The notes under the pieces were generated by a model. It ran no database searches. It worked only from the letters and a program-made list of their open reading frames with translations, and was not told the DNA's origin. Position numbers and translations under genes: made by a program. A stretch of 64,000 bases of DNA from Apostichopus japonicus (lineage: Eukaryota; Echinodermata; Holothuroidea; Aspidochirotida; Stichopodidae): contig NC_092562.1 of the NCBI RefSeq assembly GCF_037975245.1, positions 11,077,001 to 11,141,000 on the forward strand. The letters run 5' to 3'. Shown here piece by piece: positions 12,718 to 25,430 of the stretch; position 1 is the stretch's first letter, and every line of letters starts with the position of its first letter.

Positions 12718-13011
12718 GGCCGTGGCTATTCTTACAACTAGTTGTAACAATTATTTATAAACTTCTCTTACAACATCGGCGAAGTCAAGTGCAGTTAAGT
12801 AAATAAAGCAACTGCGCATGTAGTAGGGGTAACCCTAACCCTAAACCTAACCCTAAACACTAACCTAACCCTAACCTTAACCCTAACCGGAAACTATTGT
12901 TACTCCTAGTCGTAAAAATAGTACTCCTAGTCGTAAAAATAGCCATGTTAAAGCAACTGCGCATGCGTATTTATAAATTATTCTTACGACTAGTTGTAAG
13001 AATAGCCACTT
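12718..13011. mobile_element. Foldback/MITE-like element carrying telomeric repeats
   Basis: Ends are inverted repeats of about 42 bp. The left end starts GTGGCTATTCTTACAACTAG at 12722, and the right end is its near-complement finishing GAATAGCCAC at 13009. The 11-bp direct repeat TGTTTCTTCAT brackets the element (12707-12717 and 13012-13022), as expected for a target duplication. The interior holds a degenerate CCCTAA array and a duplicated GCAACTGCGCATG. There is no coding capacity. Confidence 0.7.
12831..12888. repeat. Interstitial telomeric repeat, (CCCTAA)n, degenerate
   Basis: About ten CCCTAA/CCTAA-type units with variants such as CCTTAA and ACACTAA. TTAGGG is the standard metazoan telomere repeat. 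It sits inside the foldback element rather than at a chromosome end. Confidence 0.85.
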
Positions 13012-13391
13012 TGTTTCTTCATTGCTGATGGCGAAAAGAACAAATTTAGGATTTTGCTGTACACCACTTTTCAATTTTGTTTTTACAGTAAGTGCAATTT
13101 TGTAAAGATTTTTTTTTTCAGGGGTGGGGGGACACTACTATGTAGCTGAAGGCGCTACTATGACATTACACTTGCATTTAAAGTTCAGTTATAAATTTTG
13201 TTATGAAATATCGAATTCATTAAAAGATCTCGTTTTCAGCGAAACAGTACATAATTTTGCTTTCATGAAAGTATGTCGCTTGAGTACAAGCGTATCACCC
13301 AATTATCCACACCATGCCTCGGTAGGAAATATCTCAAAGGAAATTTTCTAGACATCAGCTCGTTTGGTTTTACTTTTTCAACCACATAGAT

Positions 13392-13440
13392 TTGTCAGGA
13401 TAGGTTCCTATCCTGTCAGGATAGGAACCTATCCTGACAA
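13392..13440. repeat. Perfect 49-bp palindrome with nested palindromes
   Basis: Two perfect 24-bp arms are separated by one base. Each arm is itself a hairpin (CAGGATAGG-TT-CCTATCCTG or the AA version), so the word CAGGATAGG and its complement alternate four times. It could extrude a cruciform. Confidence 0.95.
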
Positions 13441-13585
13441 GTTTTAGTGTTCATGATGTACCTTCTCATACTAAATGTGTTCATTCAGTCCAATAATTGT
13501 GTATACAAAAGTACACACAAAAAAAACCTTGGCATTCCACCACAACTTATCTTCCCTTCCCGAAAAAGTATGACTTACATAAAAC

Positions 13586-14039
13586 CAAGGGCGGCGGAAC
13601 CGGGGGGGCACAGGGGGCACGTGCCCCCCCCACTTTTCCTCAGGGTTAAAAATGTGCCCTTTTTCTACATAAAAATTGAGGTGTCTCAAGTTAGCAAGAG
13701 GCCAGGGAACCGGAATGAACACTCGGGAAGGGCCGTTTCTGGCCATCTGAGGGGTTTGTAAAACCAAAAATTTTCTTGTACGCTCCGCGCCAACCGATGG
13801 TGGCGCTCGGCTCAGATAGTCGTGCATACAACTTTGGATATTGCAGAGCTAGTATGCATATTTTCTATGAAAGGGGTGGGGGGGGGGCGTTGATGGAGTG
13901 ATGTGTATACGCAAAAAAATAATATAATAAGAGTTATAAAGGGTACTAAATATAAGGCTACATCAGTCCAATCGAATTTCTGCAAAGTGCCCTTTGATGT
14001 CGGTGCCCCCCCAGATTAAAAGTGCTTCCGCCGCCCTTG
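13586..14039. mobile_element. hAT-like MITE, 454 bp, with perfect 8-bp target duplication
   Basis: Terminal inverted repeats read CAAGGGCGGCGGAA at 13586 and the complement at the right end. They are flanked by CATAAAAC on both sides (13578-13585 and 14040-14047). The CA...TG ends and 8-bp duplication fit the hAT superfamily. It carries, in minus orientation, the conserved core GCGCCAACCGATGGTGGCGC found in the other copies. No transposase. Confidence 0.85.
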
Positions 14040-14403
14040 CATAAAACTTATGCACTTGAACTTGTGCAAAATAATTGCGAACGGAAGACCACAAAAGGGA
14101 TAATACAGCTACTGTATTTATATGTACAAACGCACTATACCGAACGGCAGTACCATACCTGCCGATATCGATTCCATTCTCGATGCGGTATTGACGGTAT
14201 CGCCAAAGAGAGACAATGCCGATGCATTTTGGAACCGGTTACACCAGCTACAACCGAAATAAAACCGTGTGAAATTCAATTTGCTATGTGCACTTTTCGG
14301 TATACAGTAAGTTATCTAATAATCACTACATTGTTATACGCTTGTCACAAGTTGTTTGTATTTATTTTAAAAAATGTAGGCTTATTAATAATTTATTGTT
14401 GTA

Positions 14404-15235
14404 GTGTTTATATTTATAGATACAACTGGTTTTGTAAGTGCTGTAGGCCACATATATTCATAGATACAGCTGTTGTGTTAGTTTTGAAGGCCACATATAT
14501 TCATAGATACAGCTGTTATGTTAGTGTTGTTGGCCACATACATTCATAGACACATATGTTATGTTAGTGTTGTAGGCCACATATATGCATAGATACAGCT
14601 GTTATGTTAATGTTGTAGGCCACATATATTCATAGATACAGCTGTTATGTTAGTGTTGTAGGCCACATACATTCATAGACACATATGTTATGTTAGTGTT
14701 GTAGGCCACATTTATTCATAGATACAGCTGTTATGTTAGTGTTGTAGGCCACAGATATTCATAGATACAGCTGTTATGTTAATGTTGTAGGCCACATATA
14801 TTTATAGATACAGCTGTTATGTTAGTGTTGTAGGCCACAGTTATTCAAAGATACAGCTGTTATGTTAGTGTTGTAGCCCACATATATTCATAGATACAGC
14901 TGTTATGTTAATGTTGTAGGCCACATATATTCATAGATACAGCTGTTATGTTAATGTTGTAGGCCACATATATTTATAGATACAGCTGTTATGTTAGTGT
15001 TGTAGGCCACATATATTCAAAGATACAGCTGTTATGTTAGTGTTGTAGGCCACATATATTCAGGGACATATATATTACATGTTAGTATTGTAGGCCACAT
15101 ATTCATAGATACAGCTCTTATGTTAGTGTTGTAGACCACATATATTCATATATATAGCTATTATGTGTTAGTATTGTAGTCCACATATATTCATACATAC
15201 AGCTGTTATGTTGGTGGTGGAGGCCATATATTCAT
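14404..15235. repeat. Satellite array A, 43-bp unit, ~19 copies
   Basis: The unit contains ATAGATACAGCTGTTATG and TAGGCCACATATATTC. Most copies carry the E-box CAGCTG. Copies decay towards the right border. Confidence 0.92.
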
Positions 15236-16395
15236 ATATGTGTAGTGCAATATAGTTTAATACAATTGGAAAGTAATCTAAGCAACATATATTCATAGAT
15301 TAAGCCTATTCGTAAGTATTCTAAGCCACATATATTAATAGATTTATCCTATTCGTAAGTATTCTAAGACATATATGTACATAGTTTAATCCTATTCGTA
15401 AGTATTCTAAGCCACAGATATTCATAGTTTAATCCTCTTCGTAAGTATTCTAAGCCAGAGATATTCATAGATTAATCCTATTCGTAAGTGTTCTAAGCCA
15501 CAGATATTCATAGCTTAAGCCTATTCGTAAGTAAACTAAGCCACATATATTAATAGATTTATCCTATTCGTAAGTATTCTAAGACATATATGTACATATA
15601 TTTGTAAGTAAACTAAGCCACAGATATTCATAGATTAATCATATTCGTAACCATTCTAAGCCACAGATATTTAAAGCCTTATCATATTCGTAAGTATTCT
15701 AAGCCACATATATTCATAGATTATTCCTATTCGCTAGTATTCTAAGCCACAGATTTTCATAGATTATTCCTGTTCGTAAGTAAACTAAGCCACAGATATT
15801 CATAGATTAATCCTATTTGTAAGTATTCTAAGCCACAGATATTCTTAGCTTAAGCCTATTCGGAAGTAAACTAAGCCACAGATATTCATAGATTAATCCA
15901 ATTCGTTAGTATTCTAAGCCACAGATATTCATAGATTAAGCCTTTTCGTAAGTAAACTAAGCCACAGATATTCATGGATTAATCCTATTTGTAAGTATTC
16001 TAAGCCACATTTATTCATAGATTAATCCTGTTCGTAAGTAATTTAAGCCACAGATATTCATAGATTATTCGTAAGTATTCAAAACCACAGATATTTATAG
16101 TATAATCCTCTTCCTAAGTATTTTAAGCCACATATATTCATAGTTTAATCCTATTCGCAAATATTCTAAGCCACAGATATTCATAGATTAAGCCTATTTG
16201 TAAGTCTGCCAAGCCAGAGATATTCATAGATAAATCATATTCGTAAGCATTCTAAGACACAGATATTTATAGCTTAATCCTATTCGTAAGTATTCTAAGC
16301 AACATATATTCATAGATTAATCATATTCGTAAGTATTCAAAACCACAGATATTTATAGTTTAATCCTTTTCCTAAGTATTCTAAGCCACAGATAC
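15236..16395. repeat. Satellite array B, diverged 43-bp unit, ~27 copies
   Basis: It has the same 43-bp period as array A and shares the GCCACATATATTCATAGAT part. The rest is replaced by TTAATCCTATTCGTAAGTAT. It abuts array A on the left and the 16-bp array on the right. Confidence 0.92.
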
Positions 16396-19300
16396 ACAGA
16401 TACACCCACTGCTTGTCTGACCGTCTGCTTGTCTGACTGTGACCGTCTGCTTGACTGACCGTGTGACTATGTTACCGTCTGGCTGTGTGACCATATGCTT
16501 GCCTGACCGTCTGACTATGAGACCGTCTGCTTGCCTGACCGTCTGACGGTGTGACCGTCTGTGTGAACGAATGCTTACCTGACCGGATGACTTTGAGAAG
16601 CTCTGCTTGCCTGACCGTATGCTTATCTGACCGTCTGATTGTCTGGCAGTCTGTTTGTGTGACAGTCTGCGTCCATGACCATCTGACTGTGTGACCGTCT
16701 GACTGTGTGACCGTCTGCTTGTCTGACCGTCTGCTTGTCTGACCGTGTGACCATCTCCATGGCTGAACGTGTGACCGTCTGCTTGTCTGACCGTCTGACT
16801 GTGTGACCGTAAGCCTGCCTGACGGGTGACTGTGTGGCCGTCTGGCTGTGTAAAGGTTTGCTTGTCTGACCGTCTGACTGTGTGACCGTAAGCCTGCCTG
16901 ACGGGTGACTGTGTGGCCGTCTGGCTGTGTAAAGGTTTGCTTGTCTGACCGTCTGGCTGTGAGACCGTCTGCTTGCCTGACCGTCTGACTGTTTGACCGT
17001 CTGCTTGTCTGACCGTCTGACTGTGACCGTCTTCTTGTCTCACTGTGGGACCGTCAGCTTGTCTGACCGTCTGACTTTGTGACCGTTTGCCTTTCTGACA
17101 GTGTGAACGTCTGATTGCCTGATCTTGTGACTGTGTGAACGTCTGCTTGTCTGACTGTGACTGTAGGCTTGTCTGACCGTGTGACTGTGTGACCGTCTCC
17201 TTGTCTGATCGTGTGACCGTCTGCTTGTCTGACCGTCTGCTTGTCTGACTGTGAGACCGTCTGCTTGACTGACCGTGTGATTATGTGACCGTCTGGCTGT
17301 GGTGACCGTTTGCTTGCCTTAACGTCTAACTGTTAGACCGTCTGCTTTTCTGACCGTCTGACCGTCTGACCATCTCCATGGCTGAACGTGTGACCGTCTG
17401 CTTGTCTGACCGTCTGACTGTGTGACCGTAAGCCTGCCTGACGGGTGACTGTGTGGCCGTCTGGCTGTGTAAAGGTTTGCTTGTCTGACCGTCTGGCTGT
17501 GAGACCGTCGTCTTGCCTGACCGTCTGACTGTTTGACCGTCTGCTTGTCTGACCGTCTGACTGTGACCGTCTTCTTGTCTCACTGTGGGACCGTCTGCTT
17601 GTCTGACCGTCTGACTTTGTGACCGTTTGCCTTTCTGACAGTGTGAACGTCTGATTGCCTGATCTTGTGACTGTGTGAACGTCTGCTTGTCTGACTGTGA
17701 CTGTAGGCTTGTCTGACCGTGTGACTGTGTGACCGTCTCCTTGTCTGATCGTGTGACCGTCTGCTTGTCTGACCGTGTGCTTGTCTGACTGTGAGACCGT
17801 CTGCTTGACTGACCGTGTGATTATGTGACCGTCTGGCTGTGGTGACCGTTTGCTTGCCTGAACGTCTAACTGTTAGACCGTCTGCTTTTCTGACCGTCTG
17901 ACCGTCTGACCATCTCCATGGCTGAACGTGTGACCGTCTGCTTGTCTGACCGTCTGACTGTGTGACCGTAAGCCTGCCTGACGGGTGACTGTGTGGCCGT
18001 CTGGCTGTGTATAGGTTTGCTTGTCTGACCGTCTGGCTGTGAGACCGTCTGCTTGCCTGACCGTCTGACTGTTTGACCGTCTGCTTGTCTGACCGTCTGA
18101 CTGTGACCGTCTTCTTGTCTCACTGTGGGACCGTCTGCTTGTCTGACCGTCTGACTTTGTGACCGTTTGCCTTTCTGACAGTGTGAACGTCTGATTGCCT
18201 GATCTTGTGACTGTGTGACCGTCTGCTTGTCTGACTGTGACTGTAGGCTTGTCTGACCGTGTGACTGTGCGACCGTCAAACTTGTCTGATCGTGTGACCG
18301 TCTGCTTGTCTGACCGTCTGCTTGTCTGACTGTGAGACCGTCTGCTTGACTGACCGTGTGACTATGTGACCGTCTGGCTGTGGTGACCGTATGCTTGCCT
18401 GAACGTCTAACTGTGAGACCGTCTGCTTTTCTGACCGTCTGACTGTGTGACTGTATGCTTGCCTGACCGGATGAGTTTGTGACCGTCTGCTTGCCTGACC
18501 GTCTGCTTGTCTGACCGTCTGCCTGTCTGATTGTGTGACCGTCTGCTTGTCTGACCGTATTACTATGTGACTGTCTGATTGCTTGATCGTGTGGCCGTCT
18601 GCTTGTCTGACTGTGTGGTTGTAGGCTTGTCTGACCGTGTGACTGTGTGACCGTCTACTTGTGTGACCGTGTGACCGTCTGCTTGTCTGACCGTCTGCTT
18701 GTCTGACTGTGTGGCCGTCTGCTTGACTGACCGTGTGACCGTCAACATATGGCTGACCGTGTGAATGTCTGCATGGCTGAGCGTGTGACCGTCTGCATGG
18801 CTGACCGTCTGCTTGACTGACCATCTGCTTGTCTGGCTGACTGTGTGGCCGTCTGGTTGTCTGACTGTCTGACCGTCTGCTTGTCTAACCGTCTGACTGT
18901 GTGACCGTCTGCTTGCCTGACCTTGTAACTGTCTGACTGTCTGACTATGTGACCGTATGCTTGTCTGAATGGATGACCGACTGATTACCTGAACGTCTGA
19001 CTGTGTGACCGTCTACTTGACTGACCGTGTGACTATGTGACCGTCTGGCTGTGTGACCGTATGCTTGCCTGACTGTCTAACTGTGAGACCGTCTGCTTGT
19101 CTGACCGTCTGACTGTGTGACCGTATGCTTGCCTGACCGGATGAGTTTGTGACCGTCTGCTTGCCTGACCGTCTGCTTGTCTGACCGTCTGGCTTTCTGA
19201 CTGTGTGACCGTCTGCATTCCTGGCCGTCTGAATGTGTGACCGTCTGTTTGTCTGACCATCTGCTTGTCTGACTGTGTGACCGTATGTATGACTGACCGT

Positions 19301-22300
19301 GTAACCGTCTGCTTGTCTTACCGTCTGCTTGTCTGACTGTGTGACCGTCTGCTTGTCTGACCGTCTGCTTGTCTGACCGTCTGCTTGTCTGACCATCTGA
19401 CTGTGTGACTGTAAGCTTGCCTGACGGGTGACTGTGTGACCGTCTGGTTGTGTGACCGTCTGCTTGTCTGACCGTGTGACCATGTGACTTTGTGACTGTC
19501 TGCTTGTCTGACCGTCTGCATGGCTGACCGTGTGACCGTCTGCTTGTCGTACCGTCTGCTTGTCTGACTGTGTGACCGTCTGCTTGTCTGACCGTCTGCT
19601 TGTCTGACTGTGTGACTGTAAGCTTGCCTGACGGGTGACTGTGTGACCGTCTGGTTGTGTGACCGTCTGCTTGTCTGACCGTGTGACCGTATGACTTTGT
19701 GACTGTATGCTTGTCTGACCGTCTGCATGGCTGACCGTGTGACCGTCTGCTTGTCTTACCGTCTGCTTGTCTGACTGTGTGACCGTCTGCTTGTCTGACC
19801 GTCTGCTTGTCTGACTGTGTGACTACAAGCTTGCCTGACGGGTGACTGTGTGACCGTCTGGCTGTGTAACCGTCTGCTTGTCTAAGCATCTTCTTGTCTG
19901 ACCGTGTGACCGTCTGCTTGTCTGACCGTGTGACCGTCTGCATGGCTGACCGTCTGCATGGCTGACCGTGTGACCGTCTGCTTGTCTTACCGTCTGCTTG
20001 TCTGACTGTCTGACCGTCTGCTTGTCTGACCGTCTGCTTGTCTGACCGTCTGCTTGTCTGACTGTGTGACTGTAAGCTTGCCTGACGGGTGTCTGTGTAA
20101 CCGTCTGGCTGTGTGACCGTCTGCTTGTCTAAGCATCTTCTTGTCTGACCGTGTGACCGTCTCCTTGTCTGATCGTGTGACCGTCTGCTTGTCTGACCGT
20201 CTGCTTGTCTGACTGTGAGACCGTCTGCTTGACTGACCGTGTGATTATGTGACCGTCTGGCTGTGGTGACCGTTTGCTTGCCTTAACGTCTAACTGTTAG
20301 ACCGTCTGCTTTTCTGACCGTCTGACCGTCTGACCATCTCCATGGCTGAACGTGTGACCGTCTGCTTGTCTGACCGTCTGACTGTGTGACCGTAAGCCTG
20401 CCTGACGGGTGACTGTGTGGCCGTCTGGCTGTGTAAAGGTTTGCTTGTCTGACCGTCTGGCTGTGAGACCGTCGTCTTGCCTGACCGTCTGACTGTTTGA
20501 CCGTCTGCTTGTCTGACCGTCTGACTGTGACCGTCTTCTTGTCTCACTGTGGGACCGTCTGCTTGTCTGACCGTCTGACTTTGTGACCGTTTGCCTTTCT
20601 GACAGTGTGAACGTCTGATTGCCTGATCTTGTGACTGTGTGAACGTCTGCTTGTCTGACTGTGACTGTAGGCTTGTCTGACCGTGTGACTGTGTGACCGT
20701 CTCCTTGTCTGATCGTGTGACCGTCTGCTTGTCTGACCGTGTGCTTGTCTGACTGTGAGACCGTCTGCTTGACTGACCGTGTGATTATGTGACCGTCTGG
20801 CTGTGGTGACCGTTTGCTTGCCTGAACGTCTAACTGTTAGACCGTCTGCTTTTCTGACCGTCTGACCATCTCCATGGCTGAACGTGTGACCGTCTGCTTG
20901 TCTGACCGTCTGACTGTGTGACCGTAAGCCTGCCTGACGGGTGACTGTGTGGCCGTCTGGCTGTGTAAAGGTTTGCTTGTCTGACCGTCTGGCTGTGAGA
21001 CCGTCTGCTTGCCTGACCGTCTGACTGTTTGACCGTCTGCTTGTCTGACCGTCTGACTGTGACCGTCTTCTTGTCTCACTGTGGGACCGTCTGCTTGTCT
21101 GACCGTCTGACTTTGTGACCGTTTGCCTTTCTGACAGTGTGAACGTCTGATTGCCTGATCTTGTGACTGTGTGACCGTCTGCTTGTCTGACTGTGACTGT
21201 AGGCTTGTCTGACCGTGTGACTGTGTGACCGTCAAACTTGTCTGATCGTGTGACCGTCTGCTTGTCTGACCGTCTGCTTGTCTGACTGTGAGACCGTCTG
21301 CTTGACTGACCGTGTGACTATGTGACCGTCTGGCTGTGGTGACCGTATGCTTGCCTGAACGTCTAACTGTGAGACCGTCTGCTTTTCTGACCGTCTGACT
21401 GTGTGACCGTATGCTTGCCTGACCGGATGACCATCTCCATGGCTGAACGTGTGACCGTCTGCTTGTCTGACCGTCTGACTGTGTGACCGTAAGCCTGCCT
21501 GACGGGTGACTGTGTGGCCGTCTGGCTGTGTAAAGGTTTGCTTGTCTGACCGTCTGGCTGTGAGACCGTCTGCTTGCCTGACCGTCTGACTGTTTGACCG
21601 TCTGCTTGTCTGACCGTCTGACTGTGACCGTCTTCTTGTCTCACTGTGGGACCGTCTGCTTGTCTGACCGTCTGACTTTGTGACCGTTTGCCTTTCTGAC
21701 AGTGTGAACGTCTGATTGCCTGATCTTGTGACTGTGTGACCGTCTGCTTGTCTGACTGTGACTGTAGGCTTGTCTGACCGTGTGACTGTGTGACCGTCAA
21801 ACTTGTCTGATCGTGTGACCGTCTGCTTGTCTGACCGTCTGCTTGTCTGACTGTGAGACCGTCTGCTTGACTGACCGTGTGACTATGTGACCGTCTGGCT
21901 GTGGTGACCGTATGCTTGCCTGAACGTCTAACTGTGAGACCGTCTGCTTTTCTGACCGTCTGACTGTGTGACCGTATGCTTGCCTGACCGGATGAGTTTG
22001 TGACCGTCTGCTTGCCTGACCGTCTGCTTGTCTGACCGTCTGCCTGTCTGATTGTGTGACCGTCTGCTTGTCTGACCGTATTACTATGTGACTGTCTGAT
22101 TGCTTGATCGTGTGGCCGTCTGCTTGTCTGACTGTGTGGTTGTAGGCTTGTCTGACCGTGTGACTGTGTGACCGTCTACTTGTGTGACCGTGTGACCGTC
22201 TGCTTGTCTGACCGTCTGCTTGTCTGACTGTGTGGCCGTCTGCTTGACTGACCGTGTGACCGTCAACATATGGCTGACCGTGTGAATGTCTGCATGGCTG

Positions 22301-25300
22301 AGCGTGTGACCGTCTGCATGGCTGACCGTCTGCTTGACTGACCATCTGCTTGTCTGGCTGACTGTGTGGCCGTCTGGTTGTCTGACTGTCTGACCGTCTG
22401 CTTGTCTAACCGTCTGACTGTGTGACCGTCTGCTTGCCTGACCTTGTAACTGTCTGTCTGACTATGTGACCGTATGCTTGTCTGAATGGATGACCGACTG
22501 ATTACCTGAACGTCTGACTGTGTGACCGTCTACTTGACTGACCGTGTGACTATGTGACCGTCTGGCTGTGTGACCGTATGCTTGCCTGACTGTCTAACTG
22601 TGAGACCGTCTGCTTGTCTGACCGTCTGACTGTGTGACCGTATGCTTGCCTGACCGGATGAGTTTGTGACCGTCTGCTTGCCTGACCGTCTGCTTGTCTG
22701 ACCGTCTGGCTTTCTGACTGTGTGACCGTCTGCATTCCTGGCCGTCTGAATGTGTGACCGTCTGTTTGTCTGACCATCTGCTTGTCTGACTGTGTGACCG
22801 TATGTATGACTGACCGTGTAACCGTCTGCTTGTCTTACCGTCTGCTTGTCTGACTGTGTGACCGTCTGCTTGTCTGACCGTCTGCTTGTCTGACCGTCTG
22901 CTTGTCTGACCATCTGACTGTGTGACTGTAAGCTTGCCTGACGGGTGACTGTGTGACCGTCTGGTTGTGTGACCGTCTGCTTGTCTGACCGTGTGACTTT
23001 GTGACTGTCTGCTTGTCTGACCGTCTGCATGGCTGACCGTGTGACCGTCTGCTTGTCGTACCGTCTGCTTGTCTGACTGTGTGACCGTCTGCTTGTCTGA
23101 CCGTCTGCTTGTCTGACTGTGTGACTGTAAGCTTGCCTGACGGGTGACTGTGTGACCGTCTGGTTGTGTGACCGTCTGCTTGTCTGACCGTGTGACCGTA
23201 TGACTTTGTGACTGTATGCTTGTCTGACCGTCTGCATGGCTGACCGTGTGACCGTCTGCTTGTCTTACCGTCTGCTTGTCTGACTGTGTGACCGTCTGCT
23301 TGTCTGACCGTCTGCTTGTCTGACTGTGTGACTACAAGCTTGCCTGACGGGTGACTGTGTGACCGTCTGGCTGTGTAACCGTCTGCTTGTCTAAGCATCT
23401 TCTTGTCTGACCGTGTGACCGTCTGCATAGCTGACCGTCTGCATGGCTGACCGTGTGACCGTCTGCTTGTCTTACCGTCTGCTTGTCTGACTGTCTGACC
23501 GTCTGCTTGTCTGACCGTCTGCTTGTCTGACCGTCTGCTTGTCTGACTGTGTGACTGTAAGCTTGCCTGACGGGTGTCTGTGTAACCGTCTGGCTGTGTG
23601 ACCGTCTGCTTGTCTAAGCATCTTCTTGTCTGACCGTGTGACCGTCTGCTTGTCTGACCGTGTAACCGTCTGCATGGCTGACCGTCTGCTTGTCTGACCG
23701 TCTGACTGTGACCGTCTGCTTGTCTGACCGTCTGACTGTGACCGTCTGCTTGTCTGACCGTCTGACAGTCTGCTTGGCTGACCGTGTAACCGTCTGCTTG
23801 TCTGACTGTCTGACTGTGTAACCGTCTGCTTGACTGACCGTCTGCTTGTCTGACCGTCTGCTTGTCTGACCATCTGACTGTGTGACTGTAAGCTTGCCTG
23901 ACGGGTGACTGTGTGACCGTCTGGCTGTATGACCGTATGCTTGCCTGACCATCTGACTGTGAGACAGTCTGCTCGCTTGACCAACTGACTGTGTGACCGT
24001 AAGCCTGTCTGACGGGTGACTGTGTGGCCGTCTGGCTGTGTAAAGGTTTGCTTGTCTGACCGTCTGGCTGTGGGACCGTCTGCTTGCCTGACCGTCTGAC
24101 TGTTTGACCGTCTGCTTGTCTGACCGTCTGACAGTCTGCTTGGCTGACCGTGTAACCGTCTGCTTGTCTGACTGTCTGACTGTGTAAGCGTCTGCTTGAC
24201 TGACCGTCTGCTTGTCTGACCGTCTGCTTGTCTGACCATCTGACTGTGTGACTGTAAGCTTGCCTGACGGGTGACTGTGTGACCGTCTGGCTGTATGACC
24301 GTTTGCTTGCCTGACCGTCTGACTGTGAAACAGTCTGCTCGCTTGACCGTCTGACTGTGTGACCGTCTGCTTGACTGACCGTATGCTTTTCTGACGGTGT
24401 GACTGTCTCCTTGTGTCACCGTGTGACCGTCTGCTTGTCTGACTGTGTGACTATGTGACCTTCTGGCTGTGTGACCGTATGCTTGCCTGACCGTCTAACT
24501 GTGAGACCGTCTGCTTGTCTGAATATCTGACTGTGTGACCGTCTGCTTGCCTGACCGGATGACTTTGTGACCGTCTGCTTGCCTGACCGTCTGCTTGTCT
24601 GACCGTGTGACCGTCTGCTTGTCTGACTGTGTGACCGTCTGCTTGCCTGAACTTCTAACTGTGAGACCGTCTGCTTGTCTGACTGTCTGACTGTGTGACC
24701 GTCTGCTTGCCTGACCGGATGACTTTGTGACCGTCTGTTTGCCTGACCGTCTAACTGTGAGACCGTCTGCTTCTCTGACTGTCTGACTGTGTGACCGTCT
24801 GCTTGCCTGACCGGATGACTTTGTGACCGTCTGCTTGTCTGACCGTCTGCTTGTCTGACCATCTGACTGTGTGACTGTAAGCTTGCCTGACGGGTGACTG
24901 TGTGACCGTCTGGCTGTGTGACCGTCTGCTTGTCTGACCGTGTGACCGTGTAACTTTGTGACTGTCTGCTTGTCTGACCGTCTGCATGGCTGACCGTGTG
25001 ACCGTCTGCTTGTCTGACCGTCTGCTTGTCTGACTGTGTGACCGTCTGCTTGCCTGACCGTCTGCTTGTCTGACCGTGTGACCGTCTGCATGGCTGACCG
25101 TGTGACCGTCTGCTTGTTTGACTGTGTGACCGTCTGCCCGTGTGACCGTGTGACTTTGTGACCGTCTGCTTGTCTGAGCGTGTGGCCGTGTGACCGTCTG
25201 CTTGTCTGACCGTCTGCTAGTCTGACTGAGTGACTGTATGCTTGTCTGACCGTCTGCTTGTCTGACCGTCTGACTGTGTGACCGTCTGCTTGTCTGACCG

Positions 25301-25430
25301 TGTGACCGTCTGCTTTTCTGACCGTCTGCTTTTCTGACTGTGTGACCGTCTGCTTATCTGCTTGTCTGTCTGTATGACCGTCTTACACTCTGACTGCTGA
25401 CCGTCTGCTTGCCTGAGCGTCTGCATGTCT
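16396..25430. repeat. 9-kb satellite of 16-bp units with higher-order structure
   Basis: Roughly 565 units alternate between two main flavours, GACCGTCTGCTTGTCT and GACCGTCTGACTGTGT. Marker variants (for example CCATCTCCATGGCTGAACG) recur at 16751, 17370, 17910, 20334, 20866 and 21431, showing a higher-order unit of about 532-565 bp (619 for the first interval). The minus strand of the consensus has no stop codon in any frame, so long frames rich in R-Q-A-D-G and R-R-S-D-K-Q are by-products of the repeat and not counted as genes. The plus strand has a TGA every 48 bases. Confidence 0.95.
17198..23640. repeat. Large tandem duplication inside the 16-bp satellite
   Basis: The segment from about 17198 repeats from about 20161 (offset 2963-2964), for example the identical 85-codon minus frames at 17326-17583 and 20290-20547. 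After about 21430 the offset becomes ~3521 (182-codon frames at 18276-18824 and 21797-22345), so the second copy has one extra ~557-bp unit. Both copies end near the CTAAGCATCTTCTTG marker (20131 and 23613). Near identity implies recent unequal exchange, or an assembly effect. Confidence 0.8.

Noticed and set aside
13471-13827. 118-codon minus-strand frame, and similar frames at 27065-27361 and 42444-42974 with shared peptide text
   Set aside because: Shared text comes from the MITE core being read through, not from a conserved protein. The LINE-derived part of 42444-42974 is annotated as the LINE.
16381-25426. Many long minus-strand open frames (up to 315 codons) rich in R-Q-A-D-G and R-R-S-D-K-Q
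   Set aside because: They follow from a 16-bp satellite with no stop on that strand, overlap in several frames and start at random variant ATGs. No splice or start context.
16396-25430. CRISPR-like regular array
   Set aside because: Units are contiguous 16-mers with no unique spacers, in a eukaryotic context.
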